Shown here: positions 26,100-34,920 of the stretch, in pieces | How the letters are laid out: every line of letters begins with the position of its first letter | How positions within the stretch are numbered: the first letter of the stretch is position 1 | Origin: Polaromonas sp. JS666 | GTDB lineage: Bacteria > Pseudomonadota > Gammaproteobacteria > Burkholderiales > Burkholderiaceae_C | Length of the DNA: 64,000 nucleotides | Direction: 5' to 3' | Assembly (NCBI RefSeq): GCF_000013865.1 | Contig: NC_007948.1 | Coordinates: 1,488,001-1,552,000 of the forward strand | The notes under the pieces: model-generated | Database searches by the model: none | Told to the model about the DNA's origin: nothing | Seen by the model: the letters and a program-made list of their open reading frames with translations, nothing else | Translations under genes and position numbers: made by a program

Positions 26100-27083
26100 A
26101 TGGCCGCACTACGACTGACTCTCGCCGCCTTTGTGTTCCTGATAAGCGCAAGCACTTACGCCTTCGACCTGCAAGGCCATCGTGGCGCCCGGGCGATTGC
26201 GCCGGAGAACACGCTTGAGGGATTCGCGCAAGCGCTCAGCTATGGGGTAACCACCCTGGAGTTGGACATAGCGATAACCCAAGACGGTGTCCTGGTCATC
26301 TCTCACGACTCGGCGCTTAATCCCGACATTACCCGAGGACCCGACGGGAAGTTTCTGCAAACTCGCGGTCCTGTCATCAGCAGTTTGACGTTTGACGAGC
26401 TCAGCCGATATGACGTAGGCCGTATCAAACCGGGCACACAGTACGCGCGGCTTTACCCGGATCAGCGTGGAATGGACGGCGTGCGAATACCCCGTTTGTC
26501 CGCTCTTTTCGCATTGGTGAAGAAATCCGGAAATGACAGGGTTCGCTTCGCTATCGAAACCAAAGTGTCACCTCTGGCCCCCCAAGACACGATGGAGGTC
26601 GAGGCCTTCACCCGTGCCGTCCTCGGTTCAATCCGCGAGGCCGGGGTCGCGCCACGCAGCTCGGTTTTGTCCTTCGAATGGCGTTCCCTCCAGGTGGTGC
26701 AACGTGAAGCGCCCGAAATCCCCACGGTGTACCTGACAGCCCAGCAGCGCTTTATGGACAACATCGAAGCCGACAAGGCGGGTGTTTCGCCGTGGACTGC
26801 CGGTCTGCGGTACAAGGACCACGGCTCCGTCCCACGAATGATCAAGGCGGCCGGTGGCCACACCTGGTCGGCGTACCACGGCGACTTGACCGCGGCAAAA
26901 GTGAAAGAGGCGCACGATCTGGGCCTGAAGGTACTGGCCTGGACAGTCAACGACCCCGGCCTCATGGCAAGAATGATGGACATGGGGGTTGACGGCATCG
27001 TGAGCGACCGCCCCGATCTGGTACGCGAGGAAATGAGGCGCCGGGGCCTTGAGTTGCCTCTGTCGACCCCCGTTTTGCCTTGA
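26100..27083 (+). CDS. periplasmic glycerophosphodiester phosphodiesterase (GlpQ-like)
   Basis: The 327-aa protein (ATG at 26100, AAGGAG six bases upstream) has a signal peptide cleaved after TYA (about residue 20). The GDPD domain starts FDLQGHRGARAIAPENTLEG, with the catalytic His-Arg and the Glu-Asn-Thr group, followed by LELDIAITQDGVLVISHD. Near the end, AWTVNDPGLMARMMDMGVDGI carries the terminal barrel motif. It hydrolyses deacylated phospholipid headgroups to glycerol 3-phosphate and an alcohol. It is monocistronic and convergent with the amidase gene. Confidence 0.93.
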   Translation: MAALRLTLAAFVFLISASTYAFDLQGHRGARAIAPENTLEGFAQALSYGVTTLELDIAITQDGVLVISHDSALNPDITRGPDGKFLQTRGPVISSLTFDELSRYDVGRIKPGTQYARLYPDQRGMDGVRIPRLSALFALVKKSGNDRVRFAIETKVSPLAPQDTMEVEAFTRAVLGSIREAGVAPRSSVLSFEWRSLQVVQREAPEIPTVYLTAQQRFMDNIEADKAGVSPWTAGLRYKDHGSVPRMIKAAGGHTWSAYHGDLTAAKVKEAHDLGLKVLAWTVNDPGLMARMMDMGVDGIVSDRPDLVREEMRRRGLELPLSTPVLP

Positions 27084-27147
27084 GGCCGTTTTGCCGCGGA
27101 TACGGCGCGGATACGGACCTGTTGACCGGTGAGTGGGTCCTGTCCGG

Positions 27148-28755
27148 CTAAACAGCTGTCATGCCGTCGCCGGAGTCTCTCAAACTGCCTGTTTCGGGCG
27201 GGTGCGTGACGATGGACTTGAGTTCGGGCCGCGCGGTGCGCAGCGCCTCGATTGCCGGCTTCGGACGGCGCAGCGCTGGTGTGGCTTCGAACGCCTGCTC
27301 CAGCGCCTGGGCCGCCGCCAGCAGTTGCGCGTCGCCATGCAAACGCCCAATCACTTGCAGGCCAAACGGCATGCCGTGCTCGTCGCTGCCGCAGGGCAGT
27401 GACAGCGCCGGATTGGTGGCCAGCGTGACCACATAGGTCAGGCCCAGCCAGTGGTAGTAGTTGCGCATGGCCTGGCCGTCGATGTTGCCGGCGTAGAGCT
27501 CGGTCCACGGGAAGGGTGTGACCGGCGTGGTTGGTGCGAGGATCAGGTCGTATTGCTCGAAGGCCCTGGCGAAGCGGCGCGCAATGCGGGTCTGCTCCAG
27601 GTGCGCCCAGGCTCGGTCGGCCAGAGTGATCGCTGCCGCGATGTCCATGTTGGCGCGCACGTTAGGGCCCAGCGTTTCGGGCTCTTTTTGCCAGGTCTCG
27701 GCAAAGGCGGCGACAAAACTTTCGGCGCGCAGGATGTCAAAGGCGCGGTCGGCGTCGCCCAGTTGCAGGTCCACGGGCTCGCAGCTCGCCACCAGCGGCC
27801 GGATCGCCTCGACGCGCTGGCGGAACACGCGGCGGATTTCGGGGTCGACGATGCACAGGCCGAAGTCTTCCGTTGTGCCAACGCGCAGCGTTGAAAGATC
27901 AAGCTGCTGGAGCGGCCAGAATGCCGAGGCATCGACCGGGTACGACAGCGGGTCCCGCGCATCGGGTCCCACACTGGCGGCAAACATCAGCGCGGTGTCG
28001 GCCACAGTGCGCCCCATGGGCCCCAGCACTGAAATGACGGACCAGCCCAGGGGCCGCGCATCGTTGGCCACCAGCCCGGGCGAGGGGCGCAGGCCCACTA
28101 CGCCGCACAGCGCCGCCGGAATGCGCAGCGAACCACCGGTGTCCGAACCGGTGCACAGCGGCAGCATGTCGGCGGCCAGCGCCGCGGCCGAGCCGCCCGA
28201 GGAACCGCCGGCATTGAGCGCGGGGTTGAACGGGTTGCCGGTCGCGCCCCAGACCGGGTTGCGCGTGTTGGCGCCCGCGCCCATGTCGGGCACGTTGGTC
28301 TTGGCGGTAACGATGGCGCCGGCGGCGCGCAGCCGGGCCACCAGCGCGTTGTCGGCGCTGGGCACATTGCCGCGCAGCCGCACATTGCCATAGGTGGTGA
28401 GCAGGCCCGCCGTGTCCTGCAGGTCCTTCACGCCCAGGGGCAAACCGTGCAGCAGGCCCAGCGGCTCGCCGCGCATCACCTGCGCTTCGGCCTGGCGCGC
28501 GGTCTCGCGTGCGCGTGTGAAGTCGGTTGCACAGATCGCGTTGATGGCGGGGTTGACGCTTTCAATGCGCGCAATGCAGGCGTCGAGCAATTCCACCGGC
28601 GAGAGCTGGCGGCTGCCGATCAGGCGGCGCAGTTCGACGGCGGATTTTTCGACGAGCGTGGAGGCTGCTGTTTCGCCGCCGGGCCGCCCCAAGGCGAAAT
28701 GCGCCCCCTCGGGGGGCAGCGAGGACACGTCAGTGCCGAGCGTGGGGGCCGTCAT
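27148..28755 (-). CDS. amidase (amidase-signature family)
   Basis: The 535-aa protein has the amidase-signature Ser-cisSer-Lys system: the Lys in GVKDLQDTAG, the glycine/serine-rich stretch NAGGSSGGSAAALAA, and the nucleophile in GSDTGGSLRIPAA. It is the last gene of a minus-strand operon with an oxidase, an aminotransferase and a Bug protein. Its start is unusual: residues 3-31 are encoded by a dispersed palindromic repeat, and typical homology begins near TLVEKSAVELRRLI. The ATG at 28755 lies one base after the stop of the Bug gene. The amide substrate is unknown. Confidence 0.9.
   Translation of the reverse strand: MTAPTLGTDVSSLPPEGAHFALGRPGGETAASTLVEKSAVELRRLIGSRQLSPVELLDACIARIESVNPAINAICATDFTRARETARQAEAQVMRGEPLGLLHGLPLGVKDLQDTAGLLTTYGNVRLRGNVPSADNALVARLRAAGAIVTAKTNVPDMGAGANTRNPVWGATGNPFNPALNAGGSSGGSAAALAADMLPLCTGSDTGGSLRIPAALCGVVGLRPSPGLVANDARPLGWSVISVLGPMGRTVADTALMFAASVGPDARDPLSYPVDASAFWPLQQLDLSTLRVGTTEDFGLCIVDPEIRRVFRQRVEAIRPLVASCEPVDLQLGDADRAFDILRAESFVAAFAETWQKEPETLGPNVRANMDIAAAITLADRAWAHLEQTRIARRFARAFEQYDLILAPTTPVTPFPWTELYAGNIDGQAMRNYYHWLGLTYVVTLATNPALSLPCGSDEHGMPFGLQVIGRLHGDAQLLAAAQALEQAFEATPALRRPKPAIEALRTARPELKSIVTHPPETGSLRDSGDGMTAV
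28678..28750 (-). repeat. dispersed palindromic repeat (family R1) inside the amidase 5' end
   Basis: The sequence is centred on GCCCCCTCGGGGGGC (arms of six G/C bases) and flanked by GCAGCG, ACACG and CGTGGGGGC. The same elements in the same order occur at 47670-47769. Both copies are read in the same orientation and frame by the host gene, giving the shared peptide pattern PTL-T then LPPEGA then RPG. I associate this repeat with Comamonadaceae genomes from memory; here it supplies the amidase N-terminus. Confidence 0.75.
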
Positions 28756-28756
28756 A

Positions 28757-29764
28757 TCAGTCCACCTTGATTTGCGAGCGCTCGGCAATGGCTTTCATGC
28801 GGGCGATGTCGGCGGTGACCATGCCGGGCCAGTCGGCAATGGCGCGGTAGCCTGGCTCGAAGCCGGCAGCCTTCATCTTGTCCTGGGTGTCGGTGCTGGC
28901 CATCGTGGTAGCCAGGGCCTTGTCGAGCCGGGCCTTGACGTCGGCCGGCAGGCCGCGCGGTGCTACCAGCGCCAGCCAGGCGGTCATGTCGAAACCGGGG
29001 TAGCCCGACTCGGCCACGGTCGGCACGTCGGGCAGCAGGGCCGAGCGCTTTGCCGTTGTGACGGCCAGCACCTTGATCTTGCCGGTCTTGAGTTGTGGTG
29101 CCGCAGCCACCACGGTGTCAAACGACAGGGGAATCTGCCCGCCGATCAGGTCGGTCATCAGCGGCGCGCTGCCCTTGTAAGGCACATGGGTCATTTTCAG
29201 GCCGGTGGCGCTGTTGAACATGGCCCCGGCAAAGTTGGAGCTGGTGCCGTTGCCGAAACTGCCATAGAGGAACTTGTCCGGATTGGCTTTGGCGGCGGCC
29301 ACCAGCTGTGGCACGGTGCTCGCCGTGACGGACGGATGGGCCAGCACCGCCAGCGCCACCGAGCCGACCATGCCGATGGGCTCGAAGCCCTTGACCGGGT
29401 CGTACGAGAGCTTGGCCTGCAAGGCCGGGTTCAGCGTGAAGGTGGAGTTGGAGCTGACGAGCAGCGTGTAGCCGTCGGGTTTGGCGTTGGCCACGGCGGC
29501 CGCGCCAATGGCGGTGCCGGCGCCGGGCTTGTTCTCCACCACCACCGGCTGGCCCAGTTGCTCTTCGAGCTTGCGGGCCAGGAGGCGGGCCAGCACGTCG
29601 GCTGCGCCGCCGGCCGGGTAGGGCGCGACCAGCGTAAGAGGCCGCTCGGGGTAGCCCGCCGCGCAGGCCAGCCCGGCAAAGAGGAAGCTGCTGGCGACCA
29701 GTGCGCGGCGCAGTGGGTTGAAGAAAGTGCCTGAAGTACCTGGAGCTCTGAACGTGCTTGACAT
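28757..29764 (-). CDS. Bug/TctC-family periplasmic binding protein
   Basis: The 335-aa protein (ATG at 29764, GAGAGG upstream) has an N-terminal signal with a positively charged part and a hydrophobic stretch, cleaved near ACAAG. Mature Bug motifs are YPERPLTLVAPYPAGGAADVLAR and ENKPGAGTAIGAAAVA. It lies between the aminotransferase gene (37 bp upstream) and the amidase gene (one base downstream), so its ligand is probably the amino or amide compound processed by those enzymes. No TctA or TctB gene accompanies it. Confidence 0.9.
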   Translation of the reverse strand: MSSTFRAPGTSGTFFNPLRRALVASSFLFAGLACAAGYPERPLTLVAPYPAGGAADVLARLLARKLEEQLGQPVVVENKPGAGTAIGAAAVANAKPDGYTLLVSSNSTFTLNPALQAKLSYDPVKGFEPIGMVGSVALAVLAHPSVTASTVPQLVAAAKANPDKFLYGSFGNGTSSNFAGAMFNSATGLKMTHVPYKGSAPLMTDLIGGQIPLSFDTVVAAAPQLKTGKIKVLAVTTAKRSALLPDVPTVAESGYPGFDMTAWLALVAPRGLPADVKARLDKALATTMASTDTQDKMKAAGFEPGYRAIADWPGMVTADIARMKAIAERSQIKVD

Positions 29765-29801
29765 GATGACCTCTCGTAAAAAGAAAAGAAAAGAAAACGA
29801 T

Positions 29802-31142
29802 TCAACCTGCAACGGGCAACAGCGCATGGCGTGCCGTAACCACGGCGTCCAGCGCCGCAACGAACTCATCAGCCTCGGCATCGCCGAAGGGCAGCGACAA
29901 GGCCACCAGCCCGCGCCGCGCCAGAAAAATGCCGCGCTCCAGCAGATCAAAAAACAGCAGCGCCTTGACGCGGTCGTCGGCACCGGCCAGGTCGGCCGCG
30001 TTGCGCAGGGGGCGGTCGGTGGCATGCAGTTGCATGACCGAGCCCAGACCGGTGAACTGCAGGCCCACCGCGTGGCGTTTGAACACGCCATTGAGCCGCT
30101 CGCGCAGGCGCTCGCCGCGCTGGTTCAGCGCATCGAGCGCGGCCGGCGTCAGCACCTGCGTGAGGCCCGCCAGGCCGGCGGCCATGGTCAGCGTGTTGTT
30201 GTTGAAGGTGCCGGCATGGCCCAGCGCGTCGGCGCGGCGCGGGTCAAAACGCGACATCACGTCCACCCGGCCACCGAACGCGCCAAACGAAAGTCCACCG
30301 CCGAAATATTTGCCCAGCGTGGTGAGGTCGGGCTTCAAACCCAGCAAGGCCTGCCGCCCACCGCCGGACAGACGCGAGGTCATGACTTCGTCGAGGATCA
30401 GCAAGGCGCCGCATGCATCGGCCAGCGCGCGCAGGCCGTGCAAAAAGGCGGGCTCTGCGGGAATGCAGCCACCCGCGCCCAGCATGGGCTCGACCAGGAT
30501 GGCCGCCAGCTGCGGGCCATGCGTCTGGACCAGCCCGCGCACGGCGTCCAGGTCGTTGTAGGGCGCGACCACGAAGTCGTGCGGCACGTTCACCGGCGAG
30601 CCGCCACCGCCAAACGACAGCACGCCGCCGTGGTAGGCGCCATTGAACACCAGCACCTTGCGCCGGCCGGTGTGGGCGGTGGCGGCCGCCAGCGCCATCA
30701 GGTTGGCTTCGGTGCCCGAGTTGGTGAAGCGCAGCAGCGCCATGCCGGGAAAGCGGCGCTGGATTTCATGCGCCAGCGCGGCCTCGCGCGCGGTGTGTGA
30801 AGACAGGCTCAGGCCGTCCTGCAACGCGGCCACGATGGCTTGCCGGATCACCGGATTCGAGTGGCCGTAAATGCCTGCCGTGAACTCGCCCAGCGCGTCC
30901 AGGTAGCGGTGGCCGTCGGCGTCCCACAGATGGCAGCCTTCGCCCCGCGCCATGTAGAGCGGAAACGGCGTGTAAAACAGCACGCTGCGGGTATTGCCGG
31001 CGGGCAGTACGTCGGCCGCCTTACGCAGCAGCCGTTCGCTGCCGGGGTTGCGGGCGCGGTAGCGTGCGGTGGTTTCGGCCAGCGCCGAATCAAGCGCGGT
31101 TCCGGTGGCGGAATGCATGGAAGACGTGGACGGCTTGTTCAT
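29802..31142 (-). CDS. class III aminotransferase (glutamate-1-semialdehyde aminomutase-like)
   Basis: The 446-aa PLP enzyme shows YPF-type entry residues (VLPAGNTRSVLFYTPFPLYMARGEG), DADGHRYLDALGEFTAGIYGH, NSGTEANLMALAAA, the cofactor Asp in LLILDEVMTSR, and the Schiff-base Lys in TTLGKYFGGG. It resembles HemL but the R-S-V-type N-terminus and the operon point to a catabolic transaminase or aminomutase rather than haem synthesis. It follows an FAD amine oxidase-type gene by 36 bp. The substrate is unknown. Confidence 0.88.
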   Translation of the reverse strand: MNKPSTSSMHSATGTALDSALAETTARYRARNPGSERLLRKAADVLPAGNTRSVLFYTPFPLYMARGEGCHLWDADGHRYLDALGEFTAGIYGHSNPVIRQAIVAALQDGLSLSSHTAREAALAHEIQRRFPGMALLRFTNSGTEANLMALAAATAHTGRRKVLVFNGAYHGGVLSFGGGGSPVNVPHDFVVAPYNDLDAVRGLVQTHGPQLAAILVEPMLGAGGCIPAEPAFLHGLRALADACGALLILDEVMTSRLSGGGRQALLGLKPDLTTLGKYFGGGLSFGAFGGRVDVMSRFDPRRADALGHAGTFNNNTLTMAAGLAGLTQVLTPAALDALNQRGERLRERLNGVFKRHAVGLQFTGLGSVMQLHATDRPLRNAADLAGADDRVKALLFFDLLERGIFLARRGLVALSLPFGDAEADEFVAALDAVVTARHALLPVAG

Positions 31143-31178
31143 GGTCGTGATGTCCCGGTGTCAATCAACCTGGCGTTA

Positions 31179-32306
31179 TCAACGCAGGCGGGCCGGTGAC
31201 AGCGCGGCCGCTTCGACGCCGTGCCGGGCCAGCTCTGCCGGCAGGGCCACGTTGCGCAGCAGGGCATCGGCCAGTGCGCTGGCGCCGGCCGCGCTCTGGA
31301 TACCGTAGCCGCCCTGGGCCGCCAGCCAGAAAAAGCCGGGGCAGGCGCCATCCCAGCCAATCACCATCTCGCCGTCGGGGACAAACGAGCGCAGCCCGGC
31401 CCAGGTGCTGCCGGGACGGCGAATGGTCAGGGTCGAGACGCTTTCGATCTGGTAAATGCCCGTGGCAATGTCCAGCTCTTCGGGCACCACGTCGTGCGCA
31501 ACCGTCGGGTCGGCATTGGCGGGCGAGCCCAGCAACTGGCCGGCGTCGGGCTTGAAGTAATAGCTCTCGTCCATGCCCACCACGGCCGGCCAGCCGGACA
31601 CGTCCACGCCCTCGGGCGCCTTGAAGGTGAAGGCGCTGCGCCGGTGCGGCACCAGCCCGATGGGGGCGGCGCCAAACAGGCCCGCCAGCTCGTCGGCCCA
31701 GGCGCCGGCGGCATTGACCACGGTGCGTGCCCGCAGCGTCTGGCCGTCGGCAAACTGCAGCGCCCAGCCCTGTCCGTCATGGCTGGCCTGGATCAGGGTG
31801 ACGCTGGTGCGCAACTCGCCGCCGCGCTGCCGGAAGCCCCGCAAAAAGCCCTGATGCAGTGCATGCACGTCGATGTCCTGGGCACCGGGGTCGTACAGGG
31901 CACCGTGCACCATTTCGGGCCGCAGGCAGGGCACGCGCTCCAGGGTGGTACGGGCGTCCAGCACTTCAAGGTCGGGGCAGCTGGCGGCCAGTTCGGCGCG
32001 GGTCTGCGCCATCAATGCTTCCTGCCCGGGCGTGGCGAGGTACAGCGCACCCCGGGGCTGCATGAGCGGTGCGGTGGCAAAGCCTTCGGGCGGCTGTTCG
32101 TAAAACGTCCGGCTGGCACGGGTCAGCGCCCGCACCATGGGGGGGCCGTAGCTCTCCATGAACATGGCGGCCGAGCGGCCGGTGGAGTGGTAGCCGGGCT
32201 GGGCTTCGCGTTCGAGCAGCAGCACACTGCGCTGTCCGGCCAGGCGCCAGGCCAGGGATGCACCGGCGATGCCGGCGCCAAAGATAACAATGTCATATTC
32301 TCGCAT
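31179..32306 (-). CDS. FAD-dependent oxidoreductase (DAO family)
   Basis: The 375-aa protein starts at the ATG at 32306 with the dinucleotide fold MREYDIVIFGAGIAGASLAWRLAG. It then shows STGRSAAMF and a C-terminal GYGIQSAAGAS, a pattern common to D-amino acid, glycine or sarcosine oxidases and related dehydrogenases. It is the first gene of the oxidase-aminotransferase-Bug-amidase operon and is divergent from an XRE-cupin regulator. Its start codon lies inside a long palindrome, so its transcription start or translation is likely regulated directly at that site. Confidence 0.87.
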   Translation of the reverse strand: MREYDIVIFGAGIAGASLAWRLAGQRSVLLLEREAQPGYHSTGRSAAMFMESYGPPMVRALTRASRTFYEQPPEGFATAPLMQPRGALYLATPGQEALMAQTRAELAASCPDLEVLDARTTLERVPCLRPEMVHGALYDPGAQDIDVHALHQGFLRGFRQRGGELRTSVTLIQASHDGQGWALQFADGQTLRARTVVNAAGAWADELAGLFGAAPIGLVPHRRSAFTFKAPEGVDVSGWPAVVGMDESYYFKPDAGQLLGSPANADPTVAHDVVPEELDIATGIYQIESVSTLTIRRPGSTWAGLRSFVPDGEMVIGWDGACPGFFWLAAQGGYGIQSAAGASALADALLRNVALPAELARHGVEAAALSPARLR

Positions 32307-32330
32307 TTGAGAATTCTCACATGCGAGAAT
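32297..32330. promoter_or_regulatory. 34-bp palindrome, candidate operator overlapping the oxidase start codon
   Basis: Ten-base arms ATTCTCGCAT and ATGCGAGAAT are perfect inverted repeats, and the inner 14 bases contain a second dyad, TGAGAATTCTCA, on the same axis. Only one of the 17 base pairs is mismatched. The site covers the oxidase ATG (32304-32306) and ends 53 bp before the XRE-cupin gene. The natural reading is an operator bound by that regulator, controlling both directions. Confidence 0.7.
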
Positions 32331-32383
32331 CGTGCCTGTCCAGTGCCATTCATCCATTTTCTGTGTAACCAAGGGAAAACACC

Positions 32384-32989
32384 ATGCCACGCTCCGCCCG
32401 AACCCCTGCCGCCGCGCCGGAGGCCGACCGGGTGCAGCTCGGCCTCAGGCTGCGCGAACACCGCAAGGCACGGCGGCTGACGCTCAAGGACCTGTCCGGC
32501 CGTTCGGGCGTGGCGCTCTCCACGCTGTCCAAAATGGAGCTGGGCCAGATGTCGGTCAGCTACGAAAAGCTGGCCGCCGTGGCGCGGGCGCTGTCGCTGG
32601 ATGTGGGGCAGCTGCTGGATGCGCGGGCCGCAGCGCCGGCCGGTGCGGTAACGCCCGTCGTGGTGTGGTCCGAAGCTGACGGGGCACCGGCCTACAGTTC
32701 GGGCAATTACGACTACCGCATGCTCGCGACCGGCTTCCCGGGCAAGCGAATGACGCCGCTGCACGGCCGCATCCTGGCGCGCGAGCGGGGCCAGTTTCCT
32801 GATTTCATTCGCCACCAGGGGCAGGAATTCGTGACAGTGCTGTCCGGCCGGGTGCGCATCGAGTTCGAGACCGGCGACATCATCGAAGTCGGCCGTCATG
32901 AGTCGGCGTATTTCGACAGCGGTGTGGGCCACATCTACCTCTCGCTGGGCCGCGCTGATGCGCAGGTGTTGGTGGTGATGAGTGAATAG
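32384..32989 (+). CDS. XRE-family regulator with cupin domain
   Basis: The 201-aa protein has a helix-turn-helix at about residues 22-80 (LRLREHRKARRLTLKDLSG, SGVALSTLSKMELG) and a cupin domain at about 110-195 (FIRHQGQEFVTVLSGRVRI, GRHESAYFDSGVGHIY). It is divergent from the oxidase-aminotransferase operon and probably represses it through the palindrome at 32297-32330. It differs from the other XRE-cupin protein of the window in length and in the adjacent operator sequence. Confidence 0.88.
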   Translation: MPRSARTPAAAPEADRVQLGLRLREHRKARRLTLKDLSGRSGVALSTLSKMELGQMSVSYEKLAAVARALSLDVGQLLDARAAAPAGAVTPVVVWSEADGAPAYSSGNYDYRMLATGFPGKRMTPLHGRILARERGQFPDFIRHQGQEFVTVLSGRVRIEFETGDIIEVGRHESAYFDSGVGHIYLSLGRADAQVLVVMSE

Positions 32990-33036
32990 CGGACGGTCCG
33001 ACCCTTGTTGCCATGCGTTGCGCTCCTGCAGAGGCA

Positions 33037-34632
33037 TCAGGCTGACAGCTTCTCCCAGGTCAGGTCAAACTTCAGCAAGTACTTGCGCAGCCGGTCCGCG
33101 TCGTTCACCACGCTGCGCTGGGTGCGCGATACATTGAAGAGCGCTCGCCCGGCATCGCTGAGGGAAGCGCTTCTTCGGCAGACATCAATCACAGCCCGAA
33201 GTTGCAGCTGTTCAAAATAATCAAGCGTGTCCGCAGCGCTCCCCATCAATTCAGCAAGCGATACGGCAATGCCGCCGGTTTCCTGTGCCGTGGCCTGCCA
33301 CTGCCAACGTAGCCGCGCTATCTCTGCCTCCACCAGGCCCACGCCGATACGGCCGTTGTCACCCAGCGTGGCAAGACGCGTGATCGATGCGCTCAGGTCC
33401 CGGAAATTGCCGGTCCAGATGGCTTCACCTGACTGCGCAAATCGCAGGTACGCTGCGCGTGCCTCGGTGGTCATGCGGGTTTTCCGGCCAAGGTCTTCGG
33501 ACGCCAGCATGAGCTGGTGGTCCATATTGGGTTCAATATCCTCCCGGCGCTGGCCGAGGCCGGGCATGGTGTAGGTCCACAGGTTGATACGCGCGAACAG
33601 GTCTTCGCGGAAGCGCCCGTGCGAGACTTCCGAACGCAAGTCCTTATTGGTGCCGGCGATCAACTGGAAGCTGCTGTCGACCTCCCGGTCGGCGCCGACG
33701 GGCAAGAAGCGTTTTTCCTCGACGGCCTTGAGCAGCATGGCCTGTTCGTCCAGGCCCAGTTCGCCGATCTCGTCGAGAAACAGCACGCCCTTGTCGGCGG
33801 TGCGCAGCAGGCCGGGGCGGTCGCTTGCCGCGCCGGTGAACGAACCCCTTTTGTGGCCGAACAGCGTGGAGCCCGCGCCGTCGCCGTGTAAGGTCGCGCA
33901 GTTCACGTCGACAAAGCTGCCGCTGACCTGGTGGCGCGTCTTTTTGAGCTCAAAGATCCGCCGTGCCAGCATGGACTTGCCTGCGCCGGTGGGCCCGGTC
34001 AGCAAAATGGGCGCTTTGCTCTGGACGGCGATGCGTTCTATTTCCTCGATCAGCGAGTTGAAACGCGGGTTGCGTGTGGCGATGCCGCTTTTGAGGAAGG
34101 AGACGGCATCCTGTTGCGCGACCGCAAGCCGCGCGTTGATCGCGTCGTAGCGCGAGAGGTCGAGATCAATCAGCTCATAGCTGCCGATGCCCTGGGCCTG
34201 CCGGCCCCTGGGCGGCGCCGTTTGCAGCAGCACGCCGGGGATGAAGCGCGCCTCCACCAGCAAAAACAGGCAGATCTGCGCGACGTGGGTGCCGGTCGTG
34301 ATGTGCGCCCAATACTCTTCGCGTTCGGTGTCGAAGGCGTAAGCGCTGACCCAGTCATACAGCGCGCCATAGACCTCGCCGAAATCCCAGGGATTGGCCA
34401 GGTTCATCTCGCTCAGGCGAACCTCGGTGCCGGGCGAGAGCTGAACGACGTCGTCACGAACCCGCTCGGCCAGCGGCTTGTTGCGCAGGTCGTGCATCAG
34501 CTCCAGTCGGTCGACGATCAGGTCTTCATGCTGCGCGATCGACACCGTGGGCCGCCACTTCTCCCAGCGCGCCGAACCCAGGCCCGAATCAAGCTGGGTG
34601 CCCAGAAAACCCATCACCACTTTCTTCTTCAT
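33037..34632 (-). CDS. rtcR: RtcR, sigma-54-dependent activator of the RNA-repair operon
   Basis: The 531-aa protein begins MKKKVVMGFLGTQLDSGLG, the RtcR N-terminal CARF-type sensor domain (about 1-180). The AAA+ domain has Walker A GPTGAGKS, a sigma-54 contact loop GSFTGA (Ser in place of the usual Ala) and Walker B VLFLDEIGE. A C-terminal DNA-binding helix region follows (about 480-520, with LSDAGRALFNVSRTQRS). RtcR drives rtcBA from a sigma-54 promoter and in enterobacteria is reported to be activated by damaged tRNA ends. It is divergent from a matching promoter at 34770. Confidence 0.95.
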   Translation of the reverse strand: MKKKVVMGFLGTQLDSGLGSARWEKWRPTVSIAQHEDLIVDRLELMHDLRNKPLAERVRDDVVQLSPGTEVRLSEMNLANPWDFGEVYGALYDWVSAYAFDTEREEYWAHITTGTHVAQICLFLLVEARFIPGVLLQTAPPRGRQAQGIGSYELIDLDLSRYDAINARLAVAQQDAVSFLKSGIATRNPRFNSLIEEIERIAVQSKAPILLTGPTGAGKSMLARRIFELKKTRHQVSGSFVDVNCATLHGDGAGSTLFGHKRGSFTGAASDRPGLLRTADKGVLFLDEIGELGLDEQAMLLKAVEEKRFLPVGADREVDSSFQLIAGTNKDLRSEVSHGRFREDLFARINLWTYTMPGLGQRREDIEPNMDHQLMLASEDLGRKTRMTTEARAAYLRFAQSGEAIWTGNFRDLSASITRLATLGDNGRIGVGLVEAEIARLRWQWQATAQETGGIAVSLAELMGSAADTLDYFEQLQLRAVIDVCRRSASLSDAGRALFNVSRTQRSVVNDADRLRKYLLKFDLTWEKLSA

Positions 34633-34645
34633 ATTTCTAATGTAC

Positions 34646-34659
34646 TAGCTTCAAAGCTA
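34646..34659. promoter_or_regulatory. candidate RtcR upstream activating site
   Basis: TAGCTT and AAGCTA are exact inverted repeats separated by CA, just upstream of the rtcR start and about 110 bp upstream of the sigma-54 promoter. This is the usual distance for an enhancer-type activator site. The following 80 bp are AT-rich and could bend. Binding by RtcR is inference. Confidence 0.4.
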
Positions 34660-34769
34660 AAAATCGAGAAATATGAGTGCGGTGATTTGGTTCATCGCTT
34701 GCATTGAATGGTAAAAATAATCAATGAAATCAATCATCTATCAAGGGTCTTGGGCGAGCAGCGAAACCC

Positions 34770-34785
34770 TGGCACGTTGCCTGCA
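34770..34785 (+). promoter_or_regulatory. sigma-54 (-24/-12) promoter of the rtc operon
   Basis: TGGCACGTTGCCTGCA matches the sigma-54 consensus, with GG and GC separated by exactly ten bases. It faces the slipin-rtcB-rtcA genes and lies downstream of the divergent sigma-54 activator gene rtcR. Transcription would begin near 34796, giving a leader of about 560 nt that contains the tRNA-like modules. Confidence 0.85.
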
Positions 34786-34920
34786 ATAAGGAAGGTGTCA
34801 GATGAGAAGGTTGTTCGCTTACAAGCTGGGGTTTCCGGGAAATCGGGCCCCACTGGTGCAGGAGGCTCAGGGTTGTCTTGAGTTTCCTGTATGCCGCGGC
34901 AACCGATGCGCTGGCACCAA

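Noticed and set aside
29802..31142. Class III aminotransferase as HemL of haem synthesis
   Set aside because: Despite similarity, the operon with an oxidase, Bug protein and amidase and its N-terminal sequence point to a catabolic enzyme.
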